From Hermodice carunculata (taxonomy: Eukaryota > Annelida > Polychaeta > Eunicida > Amphinomidae): a stretch of DNA of 64,000 nt. Position numbers and translations under genes: made by a program. The notes beneath the pieces are model-generated. The model made no database searches. It was given only the letters and a program-made list of their open reading frames with translations, and was not told the DNA's origin. Shown here one piece after another: positions 23,152 through 35,097 of this stretch (its first letter is position 1; every line of letters begins with the position of its first letter). Location of the stretch: positions 18,606,781 to 18,670,780 of the forward strand of contig OZ026626.1 of assembly GCA_964020975.1 (NCBI GenBank). The letters are read 5' to 3'.

Positions 23152-24206
23152 AAATACCTGCAGGGTCTGTGGCGGGAGGTAAGATGCACAGCAGATACTC
23201 CTGTATAGCACCAGCATTTCACATAAAAAATTAACTCACTGCTACGTATGAATGTACAGTTAGCAGCTTTTTTTGTGTGTGTGAAAATAGCTGTGACTGT
23301 AATGGAATATGTTCACACTACGCTTTTTATATTTATCAATTTTACAACGGACTGTGAATGAGCTGATCTAAAGGTTAAAATTCCTGTTATTTTAAACGGC
23401 ACAAAACCATGCTGTGTCATTCCGTGCCAACAGACGAGGCGTATACATTTGACAGGCGAGTCTGCGTGAACTATTCAGCCTTCTTTGGGCCCCACTATAA
23501 TTGTAGGCGAGATCCTTTTTTTCAAAGTATAGTTTGAGTACATTGTTTCTATCATTTTTGGAAGATTAGATTATATTTCAGGCAGGCACACCTTAAGTAG
23601 CACCTACTCACTGTCTGTCAAACACCTGTTACTGTAGAAACTATATCTTCCATAATCTGTCACGCACATTACCTTGGGGGGGGGGGGGAGGGAGAAGGGG
23701 AAAAAAACGTTACATATGAAAAAATTGAAGGACTAGTGCTTGCCTCTCGTATAATCAGTGGGTTAATGAAGCACACCTCGACAAAGGTCTGTAGGATTGC
23801 TTGCGAAACTTGCAGAAAATTTGCCGGGAACGAAGTGGTAATGTGGACCAGTAAGCCCACAGCTCCTGTTGAATACTCAGAAAGGTCAAACATAGTGTTG
23901 ACCACATAAAGCTTTCACAGCTGTATCTTTGCAGCGTCCTCAGATCAATAGTAGTGTGTGTATGAAGTCTTGGTTATGTTCCGCTCTGCCTTCTTCCTTG
24001 TGGACTGACGCTGTGCTGCAAAAAACTGTGTGCACCATATCCTGACTGCACGCCGCATGCCGAACACTAGTAATTGGGGTTTAATCACCTGTCAGTGTGT
24101 TTCGTGTGGGTGATATTGTCTTGATGGCAAAATGTGATATACTCCCCCAGTCAGGCATGTACTCTTCAAATGTCTATGAAGAATTTGGTGGCATCTTCAT
24201 GTTACC
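23152..24206. other. Unassigned; repeat-poor
   Basis: About 1 kb with few recognisable repeats and by eye more CpG than the surroundings. A G-rich tract (about 13 G, then GAGGGAGAAGGGG) lies at 23676-23700. It could hold a 5' gene region, but no promoter can be demonstrated. Confidence 0.35.
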
Positions 24207-24266
24207 ATGGAAACGCCCTTTTTTGTCTTCGACTGGCCAGTGAGATATGGAAGAAAAATCACTAAG
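24207..24266 (+). CDS. Possible first coding exon, unknown product
   Basis: ATG in an ideal context (TTACCATGG), with an in-frame TGA ten codons upstream. It opens exactly 20 codons, METPFFVFDWPVRYGRKITK, ending at a donor (ACTAAG|GTAAGA) in phase 0. The peptide is protein-like but not recognised, and no downstream exon was identified. A 20-codon exon can arise by chance. Confidence 0.25.
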
Positions 24267-24344
24267 GTAAGAAGTGCGTGGAAAACGGTTACTATCGGGA
24301 GAAGATAACTAGGAAGGGACCCATGACCTGGTGGACTGTTTGAA

Positions 24345-24600
24345 TACAGTGGTCCCTGTTCTGCAGAACCCCCTGAGAACAGGCCACCCTTTTACAGAGA
24401 CCCCTTTTATAGCACATAGGGTATCTTCATTTTATTTCACCCCCTCAAGAGAACCAGTACATATCTAGTGTACTGGGGTAGCCTTACAAGAATAGGTTAG
24501 ACAGAATATCGTGGGAATTGTAGAGTTTGGGACATTGCAAAGCAGTTTCTGATAAGAGGATGGTCTTTGATAGGACTGATTCCAAAAGACTGGGAACCAT
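24345..24600. mobile_element. P-family MITE
   Basis: TA-CAGTGGTCCCTGTTCTGCAG on the left; the right end (AAAGACTGGGAACCATT) is worn and abuts the T element that starts at 24602. CAGGCCACCCTTTTACAGAG and GATAAGAGGATGGTCTTTGA carry the internal words. Confidence 0.55.
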
Positions 24601-24601
24601 T

Positions 24602-24815
24602 TTAACGCTTTCAGTGCCAATCACATCTAAAGTCGATCTACTTAAGTCAAACTAGTCTGAATTAATTATCATTAGGATCCCAGATTTGTATTCCTTATTA
24701 AAAGACCTTTCATTCAAGTGGCAGTATGCCTATAATTCCAGAGAGAATATCCCAGGTCAACAGTTTTTCTCGGCACACATTGGGTACATAGCTGTTGACT
24801 CAATCCAAAGACTGG
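24602..24815. mobile_element. T-family MITE, right end lost
   Basis: TTAACGCTTTCAGTGCCAATC, then GATCTACTTAAGTCAAACTA and ATTATCATTAGGATCCCAGA. These match, in reverse complement, 53838-54086 across nearly the whole length. The core right arm reaches GCTGTTGACTCAATCCAAAG; the final tip is absent. Confidence 0.7.
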
Positions 24816-26259
24816 AAGACCATGTGTCTAATGAGATCATTTTTATGAGGCAGATAATTTTAGGAATGGTCTTGAAATAGCTGATCTTTGTGTCTAAAAT
24901 TTTGGACCTATGGATATATGACACATACTGTACCAGTGAGAAAGCATTCCATTCAGGACTTGGGATATATTTATCGACTGCGTAATACATACAGGAAATT
25001 TCTTTTGAAATAAATGCATTTGGGGATACTGTCATGAAGACAATAATTTGTGGCTCAAGACAGGCAACTCATTTATATTGTAACTAGTTGCCGAAACGGA
25101 CAGCTGGTATCAATTTTATGATGGTTCAAAATATAATTGCTTCCATCCAGAGGTATGAAGCTATAGTTTACAATTACTTTTAGCACAAGGTAAAATGAGT
25201 TGACAAATGAGAGTAAACATAACAATCATGACGGTGTCAGGAAATATAACAATTAGCGAAGGAACGTAGATTCTACCTCATAACCACTTACCAATTAATT
25301 CTTAATATGCCTAATGAAACTTCTCTATCAGTGTGTGTGGAATCAAAGACTGTTAATGTCAAACAGATTGACCCTTTCATCCTGTAAGAACCTGAGGGTT
25401 AATATCACGTGAGCAGAGATTCTGCAAAAACTTTGGTTTCCGAATATTATTTACAGACAAATTTGTGTGGCAAACCTCGGAGACAGCTCCTTACAGCAGG
25501 TAGTAATTGACATCAGTGGCACACATGGATACTTTTGGATTATTTGTGCGTGAACTCAGGATAAAGTAGCAGGAAAGCGTGATATGGAAATGTGAAAAGT
25601 CACAGTCAAGAGGTCTTGCAGGTCTCAGCAATATACTGAAGTAAATTGCCTTGCGGCTTGAACAGGGGGAAAAAAGTATTCATGTATTGTAATGAAACAA
25701 CTGATGGTGACCAGTTGAAAGGGGGAAGTGGTGCCTCTAATCAAGCGTACGTCTGTTTTGTCGTATTACCTGGGATAGAACTTCAATCCTTAGAGCTCCC
25801 TCATTACCTGAGTGCCTGCCTCACGAGCAACTATCAAAAACCTATTGAAACTTGTAGCACATGACTGGGCCCAAGTGCTGCCCAACCTTTGACCCTCCGT
25901 AACATCTAGTTTATTTACAACGTAATTCAGCAACCTGCCTGAGTGCATGTGAGTTGACAGGCATGAAACTGGCCCCTTGTGACACAGGTGTACATGTTGG
26001 TACGCAGATTGTTGGCCTGGTTGGTAATTTTATCTTGCTAGTGGTTCCCCCGCATTATAATGGATACATGAAGACAAAAACACCCAACTCGACAGAGATC
26101 CTTGGGAAAGTAATTGACACCCTTTGTAGCATGAATGTGATAGAGTTGCTGCTATCAGGATTATCTTGCATGTCGGCACCATCTGAGGCACAGGTTACCT
26201 TCCAGGTGAGATGCGTTTTATCCTTTCAAAAGTTACAACTGTATTGGACGATGTCTCAC
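24816..26259. other. Unassigned; weak open frame near the right
   Basis: An open stretch at 25954-26210 ends at a donor-like ACCTTCCAG|GTGAGA, with peptide EILGKVIDTLCSMNVIELLL near its end. There is no clear acceptor or start context, so I do not call it. Nothing else is recognised. Confidence 0.35.
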
Positions 26260-26736
26260 CATGTTGATTAAAATTCTGGTGCAAACTAGGTCTCCCAAGC
26301 CTGCCCCAGCCGATGTGAACAAAGTTCAAGGGAACTGGGGGAGGGAGGGTGATCCCAGTAGTTCATGTATCGTACTGATTTTGCCCTAGAGCAAGGAACA
26401 GAAAATTTTGGCCGAGACCATGTTGATAAAAATTCTGGTGCAAACGAGGTCTCCCAAGCCTGCCCCAGTCGATGTGAACAAAGTTCAAGGGAACTGGGGA
26501 AGGGAGGGTGATCCCAGTAGTTCATGTATCGTACTGATTTTGCCCTAGAGCAAGGAACAGAAAATTTTGTCCGAGACCATGTTGATTAAAATTCTGGTGC
26601 AAACTAGGTCTCCCAAGCCTGCCCCAGCTGATGTGAACAAAGTTCAAGGGAACTGGGGGAGGGAGGGTGATCCCAGTAGTTCATGTATCGTACTGATTTT
26701 GCCCTAGAGCAAGGAACAGAAAATTTTGCCCGAGAG
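26260..26736. repeat. 159-bp tandem triplication
   Basis: Three copies begin CATGTTGAT at 26260, 26419 and 26578 and differ by only a few bases. Each contains ACTGGGGGAGGGAGGGTGAT, then TCATGTATCGTACTGATTTT and GCCCTAGAGCAAGGAACAGA. The latter words also occur in the left part of the G-family element at 38237, so the unit seems to be cut from such an element. Confidence 0.85.
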
Positions 26737-26868
26737 CATGGAACAGAAAGTCAGAAAATGTAATGGATAGTACAAGGTATGGAAAATAAAGAGGCTTCAA
26801 GTACAGTACACAAGTACAGGGGAAACAAATTAAATTAGCCCCAATATGGAACACTCCCCCCCCCCCCT
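26737..26868. mobile_element. G-family element, right part
   Basis: GATAGTACAAGGTATGGAAA, ATAAAGAGGCTTCAAGTACA and CACAAGTACAGGGGAAAC, then about 13 C. This is the right half of the GTAC-word G family, directly downstream of the 159-bp units that carry its left half. Confidence 0.55.
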
Positions 26869-26977
26869 CTTTTCTGCAGGATCTGTCAGAATCGATACCA
26901 AAAATTTGAGGTGAAAAACAAGGATTTGATTTTTTCAGGTAAGAAAGAATTAGACTGATTTCACATCATCCATTATT

Positions 26978-27270
26978 TGGGGGGGGGGGACAGAGTGGCA
27001 AGATATGTTTCATGAACTGTGAAACTGAAAAATCATGTGCGTGAACTATGCAGGGCCTTTAATTACTTTCAGAACGAGTCAGCATTTCAGTATTTCTTGA
27101 ACTCTGAATTAATGTTTCAGTAAACTGCGAATTGTGAAATCAAGATTTATTATCGCATGAATTGTGAAGATCTGCAAAACATGCCACTTCACCATGAGCT
27201 ATGAAAGCACAAGTGTTTTGTGCATGATTTGTGAACAAGTCCTCTGTCCTCCCCTCCCCCCCCCCCCCAT
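26978..27270. mobile_element. G-family element, GTGAACTGTGAA subfamily
   Basis: Ten G at the left, CCTCCCCTCC plus about 14 C at the right. The interior repeats GAACTGTGAAACTGAAAAAT, GCATGAATTGTGAAGATCTG and ATGATTTGTGAACAAGTCC. Same plan as 2582-2797. Confidence 0.55.
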
Positions 27271-27779
27271 TTTGTAGTGTTAATCTGTCTGCAAGTGTAG
27301 TCTGCCATGCAGAACAATTGCCAATATGTAGGACCACGTTCTCATAGTAGGTCTGTTGTCTCATATAAAAGTCGTAGTCAAAACAACGTGTGAAAAAGTG
27401 GAATTGAAGGAAATGGATAAAAGCCACATTGTACATTCCTCTCACTTTCAGACAGTTTTATCTGGAGAGTGTAAAGCTAGAGCTATCAGTGTTATATTGA
27501 TTCGGAACCCATACAATCAGAGAAATCGTGATTATGGTCATAGTGTGTGGCAACGTTAATCAAGGCTAGAAATGCAAGGCAACAAATTTACTGTTACTGT
27601 GGAATCTTGTGGATTTAATTGCAAATTAGAAGCAATTAATTAAGCATGAATGTATCAAGTTATCAACTGTTTTGTGCCTAGCTGTTCGTATCTGCTATAG
27701 AATCAATTCATCTTGACTCATCCCAGACCGGTCTTGATTGTCCCATTTGTATATTTTCCTAGATTTAAGAGGAAAATTA
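27271..27779. other. Unassigned sequence
   Basis: Nothing recognised. Confidence 0.45.
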
Positions 27780-27932
27780 TGTGTTCAAATTCCTTGTAAA
27801 AGAAATACATGTTCCTGTTATTTAAGACTTGTTGTTCCACTCGCTACTGCCAGCAAAAACACTTACATTGCGCCAAAAGTTCGTGGAGGAAAGCTGTTGA
27901 CCCGGTCCAAAATATGGCACTGAAAGAGTTAA
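27780..27932. mobile_element. T-family MITE, right part
   Basis: GGAGGAAAGCTGTTGACCCG, then GTCCAAAATATGGCACTGAA and AGAGTTAA form the right core arm and tip. TTCCTTGTAAAAGAAATACA to the left resembles the family interior. The left tip was not found. It ends 136 bp before the giant minisatellite. Confidence 0.55.
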
Positions 27933-28068
27933 CCCGTTTGTAAATATTGGCTGCCCTTCATAAATCACTTTTTTGGCAAGCTGAAGCAGACAGTCAGGTC
28001 TGGAAGGCCGGCCCTACCCGCACAGCATTACACAAGCAATAAAGACTTGTGTAAGAAGTAGAGCACGG

Positions 28069-31000
28069 AACTCCCTGCCTGTGGTTGTCTGATATACCTG
28101 CAGGAACTGCCTCCCTGTGGTTGTCTGATATACCTACAGCAACTGCCTCCCTGTGGTTGTCTGATATACCTACAGGAACTCCCTGCCTGTGGTTGTCTGA
28201 TATACCTACAGGAACTGCCTCCCTGTGGTTGTCTGATATACCTACAGGAACTGCCTCCCTGTGGTTGTCTGATATACCTACAGGAACTGCCTCCCTGTGG
28301 TTGTCTGATATACCTACAGGAACACCCTCCCTGTGGTTGTCTGATATACCTACAGCAACACCCTCCCTGTGGTTGTCTGATGTACCTACAGGAACACCCT
28401 CCCTGTGGTTGTCTGATGTACCTGCAGGAACTGCCTCCCTGTGGTTGTCTGATATACCTACAGCAACACCCTCCCTGTGGTTGTCTGATGTACCTGCAGG
28501 AACTCCCTGCCTGTGGTTGTCTGATATACCTACAGGAACTCCCTCCCTGTGGTTGTCTGATGTACCTACAGGAACACCCTCCCTGTGGTTGTCTGATGTA
28601 CCTACAGGAACACCCTCCCTGTGGTTGTCTGATGTACCTGCAGGAACTGCCTCCCTGTGGTTGTCTGATATACCTACAGCAACACCCTCCCTGTGGTTGT
28701 CTGATGTACCTACAGGAACACCCTCCCTGTGGTTGTCTGATATACCTACAGCAACACCCTCCCTGTGGTTGTCTGATGTACCTACAGGAACACCCTCCCT
28801 GTGGTTGTCTGATGTACCTGCAGGAACTGCCTCCCTGTGGTTGTCTGATATACCTACAGCAACACCCTCCCTGTGGTTGTCTGATGTACCTGCAGGAACT
28901 CCCTGCCTGTGGTTGTCTGATATACCTACAGGAACTCCCTGCCTGTGGTTGTCTGATATACCTACAGGAACTCCCTCCCTGTGGTTGTCTGATGTACCTA
29001 CAGGAACACCCTCCCTGTGGTTGTCTGATGTACCTACAGGAACTGCCTCCCTGTGGTTGTCTGATATACCTACAGCAACACCCTCCCTGTGGTTGTCTGA
29101 TATACCTACAGTAACACCCTCCCTGTGGTTGTCTGATGTACCTACAGGAACTGCCTCCCTGTGGTTGTCTGATGTACCTACAGGAACTGCCTCCCTGTGG
29201 TTGTCTGATATACCTACAGGAACTGCCTCCCTGTGGTTGTCTGATATACCTACAGGAACTGCCTCCCTGTGGTTGTCTGATATACCTACAGGAACTGCCT
29301 CCCTGTGGTTGTCTGATATACCTACAGGAACTGCCTGCCTGTGGTTGTCTGATATACCTACAGGAACTGCCTCCCTGTGGTTGTCTGATATACCTACAGG
29401 AACTGCCTCCCTGTGGTTGTCTGATATACCTACAGGAACTGCCTCCCTGTGGTTGTCTGATGTACCTACAGGAACACCCTCCCTGTGGTTGTCTGATATA
29501 CCTACAGGAACTGCCTCCCTGTGGTTGTCTGATATACCTACAGGAACACCCTCCCTGTGGTTGTCTGATATACCTACAGGAACTGCCTCCCTGTGGTTGT
29601 CTGATGTACCTACAGGAACTGCCTCCCTGTGGTTGTCTGATATACCTACAGGAAGTGCCTCCCTGTGGTTGTCTGATATACCTACAGGAACTCCCTGCCT
29701 GTGGTTGTCTGATATACCTACAGGAACTGCCTCCCTGTGGTTGTATGATATACCTACAGGAACTGCCTCCCTGTGGTTGTCTGATATACCTACAGGAACA
29801 CCCTCCCTGTGGTTGTCTGATATACCTACAGGAACTGCCTCCCTGTGGTTGTCTGATGTACCTACAGGAACTCCCTGCCTGTGGTTGTCTGATATACCTA
29901 CAGGAACTGCCTCCCTGTGGTTGTCTGATATACCTACAGGAACTGCCTCCCTGTGGTTGTCTGATATACCTACAGGAACTGCCTCCCTGTGGTTGTCTGA
30001 TGTACCTACAGGAACTGCCTGCCTGTGGTTGTCTGATATACCTACAGGAACTGCCTCCCTGTGGTTGTCTGATATACCTACAGGAACTGCCTCCCTGTGG
30101 TTGTCTGATATACCTACAGGAACTGCCTCCCTGTGGTTGTCTGATATACCTACAGGAACTGCCTCCCTGTGGTTGTCTGATATACCTACAGGAACTGCCT
30201 CCCTGTGGTTGTCTGATGTACGTACAGGAACTCCCTGCCTGTGGTTGTCTGATATACCTACAGGAACTGCCTCCCTGTGGTTGTCTGATATACCTACAGG
30301 AACTGCCTCCCTGTGGTTGTCTGATATACCTACAGGAACTGCCTCCCTGTGGTTGTCTGATATACCTACAGGAACTGCCTCCCTGTGGTTGTCTGATATA
30401 CCTACAGCAACTCCCTGCCTGTGGTTGTCTGATATACCTACAGGAACTGCCTCCCTGTGGTTGTCTGATATACCTACAGGAACTGCCTCCCTGTGGTTGT
30501 CTGATATACCTACAGGAACTGCCTCCCTGTGGTTGTCTGATATACCTACAGGAACTGCCTCCCTGTGGTTGTCTGATATACCTACAGGAACTGCCTCCCT
30601 GTGGTTGTCTGATATACCTACAGGAACTGCCTCCCTGTGGTTGTCTGATATACCTACAGGAACTGCCTCCATGTGGTTGTCTGATATACCTACAGGAACT
30701 GCCTCCCTGTGGTTGTCTGATATACCTACAGCAACTCCCTGCCTGTGGTTGTCTGATATACCTACAGGAACTGCCTCCCTGTGGTTGTCTGATATACCTA
30801 CAGGAACTGCCTCCCTGTGGTTGTCTGATATACCTACAGCAACACCCTGCCTGTGGTTGTCTGATGTACCTACAGGAACTGCCTCCCTGTGGTTGTCTGA
30901 TATACCTACAGGAACTCCCTGCCTGTGGTTGTCTGATATACCTACAGGAACACCCTCCCTGTGGTTGTCTGATGTACCTACAGGAACTGCCTCCCTGTGG

Positions 31001-34000
31001 TTGTCTGATGTACCTACAGGAACTGCCTCCCTGTGGTTGTCTGATATACCTACAGGAACTCCCTGCCTGTGGTTGTCTGATATACCTACAGGAACTCCCT
31101 GCCTGTGGTTGTCTGATATACCTACAGGAACTGCCTCCCTGTGGTTGTCTGATATACCTACAGGAACTGCCTCCCTGTGGTTGTCTGATATACCTACAGG
31201 AACTGCCTCCCTGTGGTTGTCTGATATACCTACAGGAACTCCCTGCCTGTGGTTGTCTGATATACCTACAGGAACACCCTCCCTGTGGTTGTCTGATATA
31301 CCTACAGCAACACCCTGCCTGTGGTTGTCTGATGTACCTACAGGAACTGCCTCCCTGTGGTTGTCTGATATACCTACAGGAACTGCCTCCCTGTGGTTGT
31401 CTGATATACCTACAGGAACTGCCTCCCTGTGGTTGTCTGATATACCTACAGCAACTGCCTCCCTGTGGTTGTCTGATATACCTACAGGAACTGCCTCCCT
31501 GTGGTTGTCTGATATACCTACAGGAACTGCCTCCCTGTGGTTGTCTGATGTACGTACAGGAACTCCCTGCCTGTGGTTGTCTGATATACCTACAGGAACT
31601 GCCTCCCTGTGGTTGTCTGATATACCTACAGGAACTGCCTCCCTGTGGTTGTCTGATATACCTACAGGAACTGCCTCCCTGTGGTTGTCTGATATACCTA
31701 CAGGAACTGCCTCCCTGTGGTTGTCTGATATACCTACAGCAACTCCCTGCCTGTGGTTGTCTGATATACCTACAGGAACTGCCTCCCTGTGGTTGTCTGA
31801 TATACCTACAGGAACTGCCTCCCTGTGGTTGTCTGATATACCTACAGGAACTGCCTCCCTGTGGTTGTCTGATATACCTACAGGAACTGCCTCCCTGTGG
31901 TTGTCTGATATACCTACAGGAACTGCCTCCCTGTGGTTGTCTGATATACCTACAGGAACTGCCTCCCTGTGGTTGTCTGATATACCTACAGGAACTGCCT
32001 CCATGTGGTTGTCTGATATACCTACAGGAACTGCCTCCCTGTGGTTGTCTGATATACCTACAGCAACTCCCTGCCTGTGGTTGTCTGATATACCTACAGG
32101 AACTGCCTCCCTGTGGTTGTCTGATATACATACAGGAACTGCCTCCCTGTGGTTGTCTGATATACCTACAGCAACACCCTGCCTGTGGTTGTCTGATGTA
32201 CCTACAGGAACTGCCTCCCTGTGGTTGTCTGATATACCTACAGGAACTCCCTGCCTGTGGTTGTCTGATATACCTACAGGAACACCCTCCCTGTGGTTGT
32301 CTGATGTACCTACAGGAACTGCCTCCCTGTGGTTGTCTGATGTACCTACAGGAACTGCCTCCCTGTGGTTGTCTGATATACCTACAGGAACTCCCTGCCT
32401 GTGGTTGTGTGATATACCTACAGGAACTCCCTGCCTGTGGTTGTCTGATATACCTACAGGAACTGCCTCCCTGTGGTTGTCTGATATACCTACAGGAACT
32501 GCCTCCCTGTGGTTGTCTGATATACCTACAGGAACTGCCTCCCTGTGGTTGTCTGATATACCTACAGGAACTCCCTGCCTGTGGTTGTCTGATATACCTA
32601 CAGGAACACCCTCCCTGTGGTTGTCTGATATACCTACAGCAACACCCTGCCTGTGGTTGTCTGATGTACCTACAGGAACTGCCTCCCTGTGGTTGTCTGA
32701 TATACCTACAGGAACTGCCTCCCTGTGGTTGTCTGATATACCTACAGGAACTCCCTGCCTGTGGTTGTCTGATATACCTACAGGAACTGCCTCCCTGTGG
32801 TTGTCTGATATACCTACAGGAACTGCCTCCCTGTGGTTGTCTGATATACCTACAGCAACACCCTCCCTGTGGTTGTCTGATATACCTACAGGAACTCCCT
32901 GCCTGTGGTTGTCTGATATACCTACAGGAACTGCCTCCCTGTGGTTGTCTGATATACCTACAGGAACTGCCTCCCTGTGGTTGTCTGATATACCTACAGG
33001 AACTGCCTCCCTGTGGTTGTCTGATATACCTACAGGAACTGCCTCCCTGTGGTTGTCTGATATACCTACAGGAACTGCCTCCCTGTGGTTGTCTGATATA
33101 CCTACAGGAACTGCCTCCCTGTGGTTGTCTGATATACCTACAGCAACACCCTCCCTGTGGTTGTCTGATGTACCTACAGGAACACCCTCCCTGTGGTTGT
33201 CTGATATACCTACAGGAACTGCCTCCCTGTGGTTGTCTGATATACCTACAGGAACTGCCTCCCTGTGGTTGTCTGATATACCTACAGGAACTGCCTCCCT
33301 GTGGTTGTCTGATATACCTACAGGAACTCCCTGCCTGTGGTTGTCTGATATACCTACAGGAACACCCTCCCTGTGGTTGTCTGATATACCTACAGCAACA
33401 CCCTGCCTGTGGTTGTCTGATGTACCTACAGGAACTGCCTCCCTGTGGTTGTCTGATATACCTACAGGAACTGCCTCCCTGTGGTTGTCTGATATACCTA
33501 CAGGAACTCCCTGCCTGTGGTTGTCTGATATACCTACAGGAACTGCCTCCCTGTGGTTGTCTGATATACCTACAGGAACTGCCTCCCTGTGGTTGTCTGA
33601 TATACCTACAGCAACACCCTCCCTGTGGTTGTCTGATATACCTACAGGAACTCCCTGCCTGTGGTTGTCTGATATACCTACAGGAACTGCCTCCCTGTGG
33701 TTGTCTGATATACCTACAGGAACTGCCTCCCTGTGGTTGTCTGATATACCTACAGGAACTGCCTCCCTGTGGTTGTCTGATATACCTACAGGAACTGCCT
33801 CCCTGTGGTTGTCTGATATACCTACAGGAACTGCCTCCCTGTGGTTGTCTGATATACCTACAGGAACTGCCTCCCTGTGGTTGTCTGATATACCTACAGC
33901 AACACCCTCCCTGTGGTTGTCTGATGTACCTACAGGAACACCCTCCCTGTGGTTGTCTGATATACCTACAGGAACTGCCTCCCTGTGGTTGTCTGATATA

Positions 34001-34455
34001 CCTACAGGAACACCCTCCCTGTGGTTGTCTGATGTACCTACAGGAACTGCCTCCCTGTGGTTGTCTGATATACCTACAGGAACTGCCTCCCTGTGGTTGT
34101 CTGATGTACCTACAGGAACTGCCTCCCTGTGGTTGTCTGATGTACCTACAGGAACTGCCTCCCTGTGGTTGTCTGATATACCTACAGGAACTGCCTGCCT
34201 GTGGTTGTCTGATATACCTACAGGAACTGCCTCCCTGTGGTTGTCTGATATACCTACAGGAACTGCCTGCCTGTGGTTGTCTGATATACCTACAGCAACT
34301 CCCTGCCTGTGGTTGTCTGATATACCTACAGGAACTCCCTGCCTGTGGTTGTCTGATATACCTACAGGAACTGCCTCCCTGTGGTTGTCTGATATACCTA
34401 CAGGAACTGCCTCCCTGTGGTTGGTTGTCTGATATACCTAGAGGAACTCTCTCCA
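28069..34455. repeat. Giant 36-bp minisatellite, about 177 units, with higher-order repeats
   Basis: The unit is TGTGGTTGTCTGATATACCT followed by ACAGGAACTGCCTCCC, about 6.4 kb in all and richer in G/C than its surroundings. Four main sites vary (ATA/GTA, CTAC/CTGC, GGAAC/GCAAC, TGCCTCC/TCCCTGC/ACCCTCC). Rare variants recur at fixed distance: GTACGTAC at 30218 and 31550, and CCATGTGG at about 30671 and 32003, both 1332 bp (37 units) apart. CAGGAACACC at 32601 and 33357 is 756 bp (21 units) apart. Two frames on each strand are open for 1300-2140 codons because 36 is divisible by three and the unit lacks stops there. ACAGG/CCTGT in each unit can form a small stem. Confidence 0.97.
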
Positions 34456-34505
34456 TGCATCAGGCGCAATACGCCCAATGCATGCCGAGAAAAATTGTTG
34501 ACTCT
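34446..34505. mobile_element. T-family core fragment at the array edge
   Basis: CATGCATCAGGCGCAATACG, then CCCAATGCATGCCGAGAAAA and ATTGTTGACTC match the palindromic centre of T elements. It directly follows the last minisatellite unit. Confidence 0.55.
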
Positions 34506-35029
34506 GATGATGAACAATGATGGTCTTTTAAGAGGGGAGGCCTCCTGTAAGTGGGGCTTTCAGGAGGGGACCCCTGTATTGTTAATACCAGGTTGAAATA
34601 CATGTTGACAATAGTTTTGTGTCTTGAAACACTTGATGGTGCACATGTACTGATCCAGCAGCTGTCTCTGAGGCACAACTGGTGACCCCTGCTGGGCTGG
34701 TGACATACTAACACATATTAACCCTTTTGTCTTGTAAATTGTCCCAAACAGGTTGGTAATCAAATGTTGCCTGTTCTATCATTTTCAAGTGATCTCAACA
34801 TGAATGGAAACATCTTTAACATTGGCACCAAGAATCGTGGACTGTCTTATCAAAGTAGCAAGGTCCAGAACATCTGCTTTGTCTGGGTGAAGAACGGGCC
34901 CCAGAAAACCCAACAAACACACAGTCAAGAAAGTGATCGAATCAGTCAGATTTGGGTAGGGGGTGGGGTGGGTGGGTGTTAGGCTATCTGTTTCATTGTC
35001 AATTTCAACAAAAAGTCAGTTCGCTCTGT
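34506..35029. other. Unassigned, with a P-family remnant
   Basis: GGTCTTTTAAGAGGGGAGGC and TTTCAGGAGGGGACCCCTGT at 34531-34576 carry P-family wording. The rest, including a GGGGGTGGGGTGGGTGGG tract near 34957, is unassigned. Confidence 0.4.
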
Positions 35030-35097
35030 TTTGACATAATGTTACCAGATTCATATACTTTTCAAAGTTACCCTTAATTCAAATACCATGCAGCATA
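35030..35097. mobile_element. T-family MITE, left interior, before the 43-bp array
   Basis: ACATAATGTTACCAGATTCATA, then CTTTTCAAAGTTACCCTTAA and TTCAAATACCATGCAGCA follow the interior of the copy at 839-1079 (ATAATGGTTAAAAGATTCAT, ..CCTTCAAATACCAGCA). The array begins directly after it, and the matching right tip is at 36277-36294. Confidence 0.5.

Noticed and set aside
28069-34455. CRISPR-like array
   Set aside because: The 36-bp unit length fits a CRISPR repeat, but there are no spacers, units follow one another directly, there are no cas genes, and the DNA is eukaryotic.
27994-34520. Open frames of 1300-2140 codons across the 36-bp array, on both strands
   Set aside because: They are open because the unit is 36 bp and lacks stops in four frames. 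There is no non-repeat domain, signal sequence or splice context, and both strands being open argues against any one being a gene.
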